Positions 26,249 to 33,936 of a DNA stretch of 64,000 nucleotides are shown here, piece by piece (the stretch's first letter is position 1; each line of letters begins with the position of its first letter). The notes below the pieces were generated by a model. That model did not search any database. It saw only the letters and a list, made by a program, of their open reading frames with translations, and had not been told where the DNA came from. The translations under genes were made by a program, and so were the position numbers. Origin of the DNA: Clostridia bacterium (GTDB taxonomy: Bacteria > Bacillota > Clostridia > Oscillospirales > Acutalibacteraceae); NCBI GenBank assembly GCA_017379935.1, contig JAFNVC010000016.1, positions 42,803 through 106,802 on the forward strand, written 5' to 3'.

Positions 26249-26593
26249 ATGCCGATGATTTCAACCAAAACAACAACATCCATCACAGCTGAGCAGGAGC
26301 TGATTCTCAAAGAAAAGCTCGGCAAGGCGATTGAAATCCTCCCCGGTAAAACAGAAACGTGGCTTATGCTCGGCTTTGAAGACAACTGCAGACTCTGGTT
26401 CCGCGGTGACAATTCAAAGGCTCTCGCTTATGTCGAGGTCAGCGCACTCGGCAAAATCAGCCCCGATGCCGCCGAAAAGCTGACTGCAGAAATCTGCGAC
26501 ATTTTAAAGACTGTTCTCGGAATCGACGGCGACGGAGTTTACGTTAAATACGAGGAAACCGACAAATGGGGCTTCGACAGCACAAATTTCTGA
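26249..26593 (+). CDS. MIF/tautomerase-family protein
   Basis: The 114-aa protein aligns with macrophage migration inhibitory factor. The N terminus is MPMI, leaving the catalytic Pro exposed after Met removal; the core ALAYVEVSALGKISPDAAEK matches the CALCSLHSIGKIG region of MIF; and the C terminus KWGFDSTNF matches the GWNNSTF end. The length equals MIF. The family catalyses phenylpyruvate tautomerisation in a trimer; bacterial homologues exist, but their roles are unclear. GAGG lies upstream of ATG 26249, 10 bases after the DUF1893 stop, so it is probably in the same operon. Confidence 0.88.
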   Translation: MPMISTKTTTSITAEQELILKEKLGKAIEILPGKTETWLMLGFEDNCRLWFRGDNSKALAYVEVSALGKISPDAAEKLTAEICDILKTVLGIDGDGVYVKYEETDKWGFDSTNF

Positions 26594-26615
26594 AAAAATT
26601 AAATAATTTTCAAAA

Positions 26616-26651
26616 TTTAAAGCGGTAAAGTATTGACTTTACCGCTTTAAA
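26616..26651 (+). promoter_or_regulatory. 16-bp inverted repeat overlapping a promoter (candidate operator)
   Basis: Perfect arms TTTAAAGCGGTAAAGT / ACTTTACCGCTTTAAA flank ATTG. There is no following T tract on the plus strand, and the right arm contains the -35 TTGACT of the next promoter, so it looks more like an operator or attenuator than a plain terminator. Confidence 0.6.
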
Positions 26652-26661
26652 GTGTTATACT
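26633..26661 (+). promoter_or_regulatory. Sigma-A promoter for adenylate-forming enzyme
   Basis: TTGACT (26633-26638) and TATACT (26656-26661) are separated by 17 bp and embedded in the inverted repeat. Confidence 0.65.
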
Positions 26662-26701
26662 TGCCCAAGCTACTTAAAATAAGGCACAAAGGAAGATTCA
26701 A

Positions 26702-28345
26702 ATGCCCATTACAGAAATACTTAATAAAAATGCCGAGCTCTGGCCCGACGACGTTGCTCTCGTTGAGATCAACCCCAAAAATGAAGAAATAGGTGGCAGA
26801 GTAACCTGGCGTGACTATTCGCTCATCGAGGCTAACCCGAACGAGTTTTACCGCAGAGAAATCACCTGGAAGGAATTTAATAAAAAGGCTAACCGCTTCG
26901 CAAACCTCCTTATGACAAGAGGTATCAAGAAGGGTGACAAGGTTTCCATTCTTATGATGAACTGTCTCGAGTGGCTTCCGATCTATTTCGGCATCCTCAA
27001 GGCAGGTGCAGTTGCAGTTCCCCTCAACTACCGCTACACAGCTGAAGAAATCAAGTATTGCGTAAACAAGTCTGATTCAGAATTCGTTGTTTTCGGTCCC
27101 GAGTTTATCGGACGTATTGAGGAAATCTGCCACAGAATGCCCTCCGTAAAGATGTGGCTCTATGCAGGTGAGGGCTGTCCGACCTTTGCAGAAAGCTACG
27201 AATCACTCATTCAGTACTGCTCGACTCACGCTCCGAAGGTTGATATTACTGACGAGGATGACGGCGCAATCTACTTCTCATCAGGTACGACAGGCTTCCC
27301 GAAGGCTATCCTTCACAATCACGAAAGCCTAGTTCACGCCGCACGCACCGAGCAGAACCACCACTCACAGACAAAGGATGATGTTTTCCTCTGCATTCCT
27401 CCCCTTTACCATACGGGCGCAAAGATGCACTGGTTCGGCTCCTTCCTTGTCGGCGGTAAGGCTGTTCTGCTTAAGGGTATCAAGCCCGAATGGATTATGA
27501 AGGCTGTTTCGGAGGAGAACTGCTCAATCGTATGGCTTCTCGTGCCGTGGGCTCAGGATATTCTTGATGCAATCGACCGCGGTGACATCAGGCTCGACGA
27601 ATATAAGCTTGACCAATGGAGACTTATGCACATCGGTGCACAGCCCGTTCCCCCGAGCCTCATCAGACGCTGGCAGGCTGTTTTCCCGAATCATCAGTAC
27701 GATACAAACTACGGTCTGAGCGAATCTATCGGCCCCGGCTGTGTTCACCTCGGCGTTGAGAACATCCACAAGGTCGGCGCAATCGGTAAGGCAGGCTTCG
27801 GCTGGGAGGTCAGAATCGTTGACGCTGCTCACAATGAGGTTGCTCACGGTGAGGTCGGCGAGCTCGCAGTCAAGGGCCCCGGCGTTATGACCTGCTACTA
27901 CAAGGACGAAAAATCCACAAACGAGGTTCTCGCTGACGGCTGGCTCTTCACGGGTGATATGGCTCAGGAGGACGAGGACGGCTTTATCTACCTCGTCGAC
28001 CGTAAGAAGGACGTTATCATCTCGGGCGGCGAAAATCTCTACCCCGTACAGATTGAGGACTTCCTTCGTAAGAACGATGCAATCAAGGACGTTGCGGTTA
28101 TCGGTATCCCCGATGCACGTCTCGGTGAAATTGCGGCGGCAGTTATTGAGGTTAAGCCCGACTACACTCTCACTGAGGAAGAGGTCAACGATTTCTGCCT
28201 TGACCTTCCCAAATATAAGAGACCTCGTAAGATTATCTTCAGCGAGGTTCCGCGTAACCCGACGGGCAAGATTGAAAAGCCCGTGCTTCGCAAAATGTAT
28301 TGCGGCGAAAGCGTTGTTGCACAGCAGAACGAAATCAATAAATAA
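26702..28345 (+). CDS. Class I adenylate-forming enzyme (acyl-CoA synthetase-like)
   Basis: The 547-aa protein shows YFSSGTTGFPKAILHNHESL (~residue 195), YGLSESIG (~338), FTGDMAQEDEDGFIYLVDR (~415) and the C-terminal catalytic lysine region PRNPTGKIEKP. It probably ligates a short- or medium-chain or aromatic acid to CoA via an acyl-adenylate. An insertion near residues 25-55 (NEEIGGRVTWRDY) is unlike the ligase at 10396, so the two are not recent duplicates. It is monocistronic with promoter, operator-like repeat and terminator. The substrate cannot be told from sequence. Confidence 0.88.
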   Translation: MPITEILNKNAELWPDDVALVEINPKNEEIGGRVTWRDYSLIEANPNEFYRREITWKEFNKKANRFANLLMTRGIKKGDKVSILMMNCLEWLPIYFGILKAGAVAVPLNYRYTAEEIKYCVNKSDSEFVVFGPEFIGRIEEICHRMPSVKMWLYAGEGCPTFAESYESLIQYCSTHAPKVDITDEDDGAIYFSSGTTGFPKAILHNHESLVHAARTEQNHHSQTKDDVFLCIPPLYHTGAKMHWFGSFLVGGKAVLLKGIKPEWIMKAVSEENCSIVWLLVPWAQDILDAIDRGDIRLDEYKLDQWRLMHIGAQPVPPSLIRRWQAVFPNHQYDTNYGLSESIGPGCVHLGVENIHKVGAIGKAGFGWEVRIVDAAHNEVAHGEVGELAVKGPGVMTCYYKDEKSTNEVLADGWLFTGDMAQEDEDGFIYLVDRKKDVIISGGENLYPVQIEDFLRKNDAIKDVAVIGIPDARLGEIAAAVIEVKPDYTLTEEEVNDFCLDLPKYKRPRKIIFSEVPRNPTGKIEKPVLRKMYCGESVVAQQNEINK

Positions 28346-28352
28346 AAAAATC

Positions 28353-28383
28353 AAGAGTTGGTTTGAAATTCAAGCCAACTCTT
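28353..28383 (+). terminator. Bidirectional terminator between adenylate-forming enzyme and manA
   Basis: A 15-bp stem starting AAGAGTTGG and ending CCAACTCTT, with one G-U pair, is followed by T runs on both strands. Confidence 0.85.
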
Positions 28384-28389
28384 TTTCTC

Positions 28390-29409
28390 TTATTTGTAGC
28401 ACTCGACAACCGTCATATCCGTACCGGTGATTGCGAATTTATTTCTGATAATTTCGGGAATAAAGAAGTAATCACCTTTTTTGATTTTCTTTTCATATCC
28501 GCCGCCGATAATCTTTCCTTCGCCCTCGGTTACGACATAAATGCAGGCACCCTTATCGAGCATAAATTTGCCACCGTCGAAAACAATCTTTCTGACGCTG
28601 AAGCTCGTTGTAATGCTCTCATCAATCACGGACTGATAGTCAACTCCCTGCTCACTTGCAAGCGGCTTGCTTGAAAGCGGCATCGGGAAGGTCTTTTCCA
28701 TATCGAAGCATTCGAGCGCCGTCTTTTTATCAAGACCGAGATACATCTCGTTATCCGAAAGTCTGTAATCACCGCACCAGCGCTCGGGCTGGATTGTGAA
28801 ATCCGTCGGCTCCTGAACCTCAAGAAGAAGACAGCCCGCACCGATTGCGTGCACCATCTTTGCAGGGATGTAAATAATGTCACCTGCTTTTACGGGATAG
28901 GATTCGAGCAGCTCCTCCATTGCTGTTGTGCTGTTCTCACTCTCCTCGATAGCCTTTTCAAACTGCTCGAGAGTAACGCCCTTTTTGAAGCCGTAAAAAA
29001 TCTTCGCATCAGGTCTTGTTGCAAGAATAACCCAGCTTTCCTCCTTGCCGTAATTCGACCTGAAATGCTCTCTCGAGAAAGCCTTGTCGGGATGAGCCTG
29101 CACGGGAAGTCGGATTGCGCTGTCGAGGATTTTTGTAAGAATACCGATATCCTCACGCTCACCGATAAGCTCATTCTTATACTTTTTGAGCGCGTCGCTG
29201 AGGTAAAGCTCAGCGCCCTTAATTTTCGAGATTCCCTCGTATTCATCCGTGCTGCCCTCGTTAAGAGCATGAACGGCAGAAACTACCCATTCCTCGGGAT
29301 AATTGCCGTCCGTTGAGTCATCACCGAAAAAATCAGCAAAAAGCTTACCGCCTGTATAAACGCGGAAAACGCGGTTTTTTTCAAAAAAGATAGGATAATC
29401 AAAAAACAT
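28390..29409 (-). CDS. manA: Mannose-6-phosphate isomerase, class I
   Basis: The 339-aa cupin-type isomerase interconverts mannose-6-phosphate and fructose-6-phosphate. Zinc ligands lie in PVQAHPDKAFSRE (~100-112), EESWVIL (~122-128) and IPAKMVHAIGAG (~180-191). The substrate Arg region is IQPERWCGDYRLSD (~212-225). It is the last gene of the glycyl-radical operon, starting 4 bases after the FGGY kinase stop. In this setting it may feed or drain the sugar phosphate made by the kinase; a substrate other than mannose-6-phosphate is possible. Confidence 0.88.
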   Translation of the reverse strand: MFFDYPIFFEKNRVFRVYTGGKLFADFFGDDSTDGNYPEEWVVSAVHALNEGSTDEYEGISKIKGAELYLSDALKKYKNELIGEREDIGILTKILDSAIRLPVQAHPDKAFSREHFRSNYGKEESWVILATRPDAKIFYGFKKGVTLEQFEKAIEESENSTTAMEELLESYPVKAGDIIYIPAKMVHAIGAGCLLLEVQEPTDFTIQPERWCGDYRLSDNEMYLGLDKKTALECFDMEKTFPMPLSSKPLASEQGVDYQSVIDESITTSFSVRKIVFDGGKFMLDKGACIYVVTEGEGKIIGGGYEKKIKKGDYFFIPEIIRNKFAITGTDMTVVECYK

Positions 29410-29413
29410 AAAA

Positions 29414-30706
29414 TCACCTGTATATAATCAATTTCTGTGCTTCGTCAATGGTTTCTGCCTTGCCGACGGCAACGAGTGATGAAAGTGCAGCACCGTAAGC
29501 CGCCTCCTCCTCGTAACGGGGAATTTTAATCTCCGCGCCGAAAACCTCTGATGCAACTCTCTGCAAGGCCTTGTTCTTTCTTATACCGTTGCCTGAGCAG
29601 ACAATCGTATCGGCTTTTTCACCCGTATACATCGTGTGCAGCTCGTTTGCAATCGCATAAAGTATCGCAACGCTCATATCCCCCGCAGTGAAATTATCCT
29701 GCGAAACATTGGTGAATGCTCCGCGTATCGTCGGGTCAGAGCGTGTTCCACAGAAACGGCTGTCTGCAGCAAGGTCAGTCTGAGTTTTTTCTTCGAGCAT
29801 TTTATCAATCTGCGGATACAGTGAGCCGCATTTTTCACCCGTTGCCATTTCGACAACAGAAGCAAAGAAGCGCTCAAGCATCGAGAATGCACGTCCGCCG
29901 CAAAGCGATGCACCGACGATAAGATAGCGCTCGCCGTCATAAGGACGCGATTCGACACCCTCTCCCTTAACGGGAGTGTCGCTGAGATAAGAAATCTGCG
30001 AGCCCGTGCCGACATTAAGAAGCGGTGCTCCGACACCGTCCGAGCCCATAAAGCTTGCCTGATTGTCACCGATCGCTACCGCGACCTTTATACCGTTCCA
30101 ATCACCTGCAGCCTCGAAGCCTGCCGTTACCTCGGGAAGCATTCCGTTATCGAGCGTAAACTTGTTTTCAACAATATCAAAGCAACCGAAGCTTGCGGCA
30201 TTCGTGATGTGCATAAGTGCCGTTTTTCTTCCCGTAAGGCGCATCGCAATGTAATCACCGATCGTGCATACACCGACGGCATTTTCGGGAACAAGCGAGT
30301 TTTCGCGGTTGTAAAAATCCGTCACGAGGCCATAGCCGGCAAAGCTGCCGAGATACTGCGCATAGGTCTTTCCGTCCTTATAGGGAAGGTTTCCGCGCTC
30401 GTCCTGCCAGATATAAAGCGGGCTGACAGCATTACCGTCCTTATCGTAATAGAGGATACCGTGCATCTGATTTGAGATGCCGAGAGAGTCAACCTGATTT
30501 CCCTGCGCATTGTTCAGAACGCTGTCAATAACCTCAAAAACCTTTTCTTCAATCACCGCAACATCCTGAATTTTTTCCCAGATATTCGGAGTTTCTATGA
30601 AGGAATCGTTGTTATGGGTTGCCGAGCAGATGATTCTGCCCGACTGTGAATCCATCAGCACGGCGCAGATGCTCGTCGTACCGATATCAATACCTATTGA
30701 ATACAT
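29414..30706 (-). CDS. FGGY-family carbohydrate kinase (sedoheptulokinase-like)
   Basis: This 430-aa kinase has the N-terminal phosphate-1 motif GIDIGTTSICAVLMD (~4-18), SNQMHGILYYDKDG (~98-111), the catalytic-base region AVAIGDNQASFMGSDG (~215-230) and the GTGSQISYLSD motif (~240). It most resembles sedoheptulose or ketose kinases rather than xylulokinase or glycerol kinase, by pattern recall. It is encoded 4 bases from both the GRE gene upstream and manA downstream. It probably phosphorylates the product or precursor of the GRE reaction. Confidence 0.8.
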   Translation of the reverse strand: MYSIGIDIGTTSICAVLMDSQSGRIICSATHNNDSFIETPNIWEKIQDVAVIEEKVFEVIDSVLNNAQGNQVDSLGISNQMHGILYYDKDGNAVSPLYIWQDERGNLPYKDGKTYAQYLGSFAGYGLVTDFYNRENSLVPENAVGVCTIGDYIAMRLTGRKTALMHITNAASFGCFDIVENKFTLDNGMLPEVTAGFEAAGDWNGIKVAVAIGDNQASFMGSDGVGAPLLNVGTGSQISYLSDTPVKGEGVESRPYDGERYLIVGASLCGGRAFSMLERFFASVVEMATGEKCGSLYPQIDKMLEEKTQTDLAADSRFCGTRSDPTIRGAFTNVSQDNFTAGDMSVAILYAIANELHTMYTGEKADTIVCSGNGIRKNKALQRVASEVFGAEIKIPRYEEEAAYGAALSSLVAVGKAETIDEAQKLIIYR

Positions 30707-30710
30707 TTTA

Positions 30711-33038
30711 TCAGCAACCTAAATTTGAAGATTTCGGATCAAGACGCTTGATGATATCCTGCTGAATAGCGGGAGAAAGGTCGAGGAAGTTTACGAATGT
30801 GCCGTGAATACGCATAATGTAAACACCGCTCGGAGCGTACTTCTTCGGATTATCAAGCACCTTGCGGAGAATTTCCGCAGTTGTTACGTTAACATAGAGG
30901 TAGAAGGGAGCAACGCCCTCGTTAAGCGGATTGAAGAAGAGCGGATTGATAATCTTGTCTCTGAATTCAATACCCTTGCCCTCGTCGGAATCACTTGTGA
31001 AATATTTCGGGTCAATGCCAAGATGCGAAGCGTAACCGCCGTTGAATTTTCCAAACGGGAGCTTCATATTCGAAAGCATACGGAAGCCGAGTCCGTTTTC
31101 CGCACTGCCGTAAAGCGGGTCAACGCCGTAGCCGAGCATTTCTCTTGACTTTCTGCCGTCGGGAGTTGCGCCTACCCAATAGCCGTAAAGAAGATGTGTT
31201 GACGGACTGCTGAAATCCGGACGGAAGCTGTTGCCGAGATAGTTCTTTGCATTTGCAACAATGTCTGCAACTCTTGAAGCAACCTCAGAAGCGTAAGCGT
31301 CAACCTTTTCTATGTTATTACCGAACTTATCAGCGGAAAGCAGGAATTCCTGCAAATCCTCGAAGCCTGCGAAGTTCGCCTTGATTGCATCAACTAATTT
31401 ATCCGCATCCTCGGGACGCTCGGCAAGAAGCTTATCAATCGCGCTGAAGGAATCGGCAATAACGGATGTGCCGTGAATAAGACAGCCGCTGCCGTTATAT
31501 TTAGTACCCTGTGCGTTATAGTCTCGCATATCAATGCCGTTCTCGAGTCCGCCCATAAAGCACGAAAGAAGCGGTACACGCTGAGTTGAAAGTGCAACGG
31601 ATGCACCGTTAGCCGCCTGAGCCATTTCAGCAACAAAGCGCTCAACGTTCTTATAGAATTCCTCCTGAACATTCTCAAGAGTGCAAGCCTCAACATCCGC
31701 AAGCCTTTCGCCCGTAACGGTCGAGATACCGCCCGTGAGAGTCATTTCAAGAATCTTCGGAAGGTTAAGCCAGCTGTTGGTTGTGTTCGCATTGTCCTTA
31801 CCCATAATCAGCGGCTCCTGACAGCCTGCGATTGAAATATCGGGAAGGTCAGCCTCATCAACACCGTTCGCGCCGAGCACCTCGAAGAGTGAATCGTCAT
31901 TGAACATTGACGGAGTGAGTACACCCGGTGTGAAGAAAAATCTACCGAGCTCCTCGTAAAGCTTCTGCGGAGTATTCTTGTGGAATTTAACCGAGAGAAT
32001 CGGCTGAGGAAGGTTCATATCAAAATACGCATCAAGCATCGCGTAGGTTGTTTCGTTCGTAAGGTCGTTGCCGTCAATATCGCGGCCGCTGATGATGATA
32101 TTCTGCGAAATCGCCCAGCTTCTGTCCGCAACATTGAAGAAAACAAGGAAATGCTTGAAAAGACCTGCAACCGTATCGCGGTCAAGACCGTTTCTGTACG
32201 GCTCGAAGATTCTGTCAGCATTGCCGACCGAGAACGCGAACGGATTCGGTGTCTGCTCAAGGCACATCATCTGCCAGAGAAGGATAAACGCCTGCATCGC
32301 CTCGTACATATTTTCAGCGCCGAACTCGGGCACCTTGCGAAGAGTCTTTGCCATAAGCTCAAGCTCCGCCTTGCGCTCGTCGGATGCATCCGCCATTTTG
32401 CTTTCGGCAAGGTCAGCATACTTATGAGCAAGTGCGATAACGCTCTCCATTGCTATTCTGAAAGCCTTGTAGCCGTTGCCATCTTTATCAGCGATGCTGT
32501 CAATCATCGCGCGCAGACCGTGTCTGATTGCATAGCGGAAATCGGGGATAAGATGTCCCGTAACCTGCTCAACGAAGTAGATAACCTCTTTTGTGCTGTC
32601 CTCGCATTTTGCGTAGGTCTCGCCGAGCTTTACAGCGTATTCGGTCTTGCTGAATTCTGCCTTTGCCTTCTCTATACGCTCTGCCGTGAATTCCTCATTC
32701 GGCTCGATATCGCCGAAAACAGCAGCAGGATCGCAGTAGCCGCTGAAGCCCTCAACCTTGAAAGAAGGATTTATGAGCGCATAGCTTCTTGCAAAAGCAT
32801 CATCCTGAGTACCTGCAAAAATCTGATTATCGTCAATCCATAGCGGAACGATATTCACAAGCTCAAGAAGAATTGACGCCTTTTTGACCTCTTCGGAAAA
32901 GTCCTTGTATTTTTCCTGTAAAGCAAGCTCAGCCTCCTTCGCGATAAACCAGCCGTCAAGACGCATCTTTGCACGCTCGTTTTTGAAAAGAGCCTTTGCT
33001 TTTTCAGTTAATTTTTCGGGAGTGTAAATATTCTGCAT
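30711..33038 (-). CDS. Glycyl radical enzyme with atypical radical loop
   Basis: The 775-aa protein is full length for the pyruvate formate-lyase/dehydratase superfamily. The thiyl-radical loop is SIAGCQEPL (Cys406, Glu408), the C-x-E form of eliminating GREs such as glycerol and choline lyases; PFL has two cysteines instead. The radical loop is MRIHGTFVNFLDLSPA (Gly746, 29 residues from the end), where most family members read R-V-x-G-Y, so the usual Tyr is Thr and a His precedes the Gly. The following LDLSPAIQQDI is canonical. Start MQNIYTPEK has AAAGGAG 8 bases upstream. It is encoded directly after its activase. The reaction is unknown; a sugar or polyol dehydratase is inferred from the kinase and isomerase neighbours. 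Confidence 0.85.
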   Translation of the reverse strand: MQNIYTPEKLTEKAKALFKNERAKMRLDGWFIAKEAELALQEKYKDFSEEVKKASILLELVNIVPLWIDDNQIFAGTQDDAFARSYALINPSFKVEGFSGYCDPAAVFGDIEPNEEFTAERIEKAKAEFSKTEYAVKLGETYAKCEDSTKEVIYFVEQVTGHLIPDFRYAIRHGLRAMIDSIADKDGNGYKAFRIAMESVIALAHKYADLAESKMADASDERKAELELMAKTLRKVPEFGAENMYEAMQAFILLWQMMCLEQTPNPFAFSVGNADRIFEPYRNGLDRDTVAGLFKHFLVFFNVADRSWAISQNIIISGRDIDGNDLTNETTYAMLDAYFDMNLPQPILSVKFHKNTPQKLYEELGRFFFTPGVLTPSMFNDDSLFEVLGANGVDEADLPDISIAGCQEPLIMGKDNANTTNSWLNLPKILEMTLTGGISTVTGERLADVEACTLENVQEEFYKNVERFVAEMAQAANGASVALSTQRVPLLSCFMGGLENGIDMRDYNAQGTKYNGSGCLIHGTSVIADSFSAIDKLLAERPEDADKLVDAIKANFAGFEDLQEFLLSADKFGNNIEKVDAYASEVASRVADIVANAKNYLGNSFRPDFSSPSTHLLYGYWVGATPDGRKSREMLGYGVDPLYGSAENGLGFRMLSNMKLPFGKFNGGYASHLGIDPKYFTSDSDEGKGIEFRDKIINPLFFNPLNEGVAPFYLYVNVTTAEILRKVLDNPKKYAPSGVYIMRIHGTFVNFLDLSPAIQQDIIKRLDPKSSNLGC

Positions 33039-33051
33039 AAACATATCTCCT

Positions 33052-33756
33052 TTATGTCTTAACGACCTTCAAGCCGTTTGAGACGAATAAATTTTCAAAT
33101 TCTTTAACAGCTTCATCGGAAACAAAACCGTTTTCAATCTCATACTCCGCCGTCCATTTATCCTTGCCGAATTCGTGGTATGGTAAAAACTCAAAAACCG
33201 CATTCGAGGTATCGTGACGGATAAAGAAATCTATAAAGCCCTGCGGAGTATCATTTATATTTTTGATAAGAGGTATTCTTATATGTATCTGTCTGCCCGA
33301 TGCGAATAATTTTGCGAGATTCTCCTTTACAGCCTCGTTGCCGACGCCTATCCATTTTTTATGGATATCCGTATCGTAATGTTTGAAATCGGCTATCAGA
33401 TAATCTACATATTCTGCAATTTCAGTCAGATGCTCGCTTGATGCGTTCGTTTCAATTGCGGTCGATATTCCCTCTGCCCGAAGCCTTTTCAGCAATTCGG
33501 TCAGCTCCTCGTGCTGAAGGGTACATTCGCCGCCCGTGAAGGTTACGCCGCCGCCGTCAAAAAACATCATACGGCTGCGTTTAACCTCATCAAAAAGCTC
33601 GTCAACAGTATAATTTTTTACATCAGAAGCCAACGTTGACATGCTTTCGGGATTTGAACACCACTTGCAGCGGAAATTGCAGCCCTGCAGATGATATACA
33701 AGCCTGTTTCCCGGCCCGTCCTGCGAAAAATTGAAGCCTTTCTGAAAAATTTTCAT
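33052..33756 (-). CDS. Glycyl-radical-enzyme activating enzyme (radical SAM)
   Basis: The 234-aa activase has the radical-SAM cluster motif LQGCNFRCKWCSNPE (C-x3-C-x2-C, ~25-39) and the SAM-binding GGVTFTGGECTLQ (~71-83). It lacks the inserted 8Fe ferredoxin-like cysteines found in many dehydratase-type activases, so it is PflA-sized. It abstracts a hydrogen from the glycine of its partner GRE. It is the promoter-proximal gene of the operon; the GRE ribosome binding site overlaps its TAA. ATG 33756 has AAGGGGAAG upstream. Confidence 0.92.
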   Translation of the reverse strand: MKIFQKGFNFSQDGPGNRLVYHLQGCNFRCKWCSNPESMSTLASDVKNYTVDELFDEVKRSRMMFFDGGGVTFTGGECTLQHEELTELLKRLRAEGISTAIETNASSEHLTEIAEYVDYLIADFKHYDTDIHKKWIGVGNEAVKENLAKLFASGRQIHIRIPLIKNINDTPQGFIDFFIRHDTSNAVFEFLPYHEFGKDKWTAEYEIENGFVSDEAVKEFENLFVSNGLKVVKT

Positions 33757-33793
33757 CAAACTTCCCCTTATATACCTTCATAATATTATTTTG

Positions 33794-33822
33794 ATTGTAT
33801 ACTTTGACAAACCATTTGTCAA
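33794..33822 (-). promoter_or_regulatory. Sigma-A promoter of the glycyl-radical operon
   Basis: On the minus strand a consensus TTGACA (33822-33817) and TACAAT (33799-33794) are spaced by 17 bp. Confidence 0.8.
33804..33822. promoter_or_regulatory. Operator-like palindrome over the -35 of the glycyl-radical operon
   Basis: TTGACAAA-CCA-TTTGTCAA is an 8-bp perfect inverted repeat with a 3-bp centre. It covers the -35, as expected for a repressor site. No regulator gene adjoins the operon. Confidence 0.6.
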
Positions 33823-33877
33823 GAACTAAAATAAATTGTATATATGCAATAAATTTAAGAATATTCATCAAATACGC

Positions 33878-33905
33878 TTGACTTTGTATGAATTTATTGT
33901 ATAAT
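33878..33905 (+). promoter_or_regulatory. Sigma-A promoter of argCJBD
   Basis: TTGACT (33878-33883) and TATAAT (33900-33905) have a 16-bp spacer. Confidence 0.7.
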
Positions 33906-33906
33906 T

Positions 33907-33923
33907 ATTCATTATCAATGAAT
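33907..33923 (+). promoter_or_regulatory. Candidate ArgR operator at argC
   Basis: ATTCATTATCAATGAAT is a palindrome with 7-bp arms immediately downstream of the -10. AT-rich TGAAT/ATTCA half-sites resemble ARG boxes, and more such half-sites (TATGAATT, AATATTCATC) lie upstream. Confidence 0.45.
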
Positions 33924-33936
33924 ATAGGGTGATTAG

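Noticed and set aside
29414-30706. Annotation as xylulokinase or glycerol kinase
   Set aside because: The SNQMHGILYYDKDG and GTGSQ motifs fit sedoheptulokinase-like members better; no xylose isomerase or glycerol genes are nearby.
31980-32843. Long open frame on the plus strand antisense to the glycyl radical enzyme gene
   Set aside because: It has no ribosome binding site and its composition mirrors the strong codon bias of the opposite gene; the protein shows no domain-like pattern.
30711-33038. Annotation as pyruvate formate-lyase
   Set aside because: It lacks the adjacent double-cysteine active site and instead has the single Cys with C-x-E.
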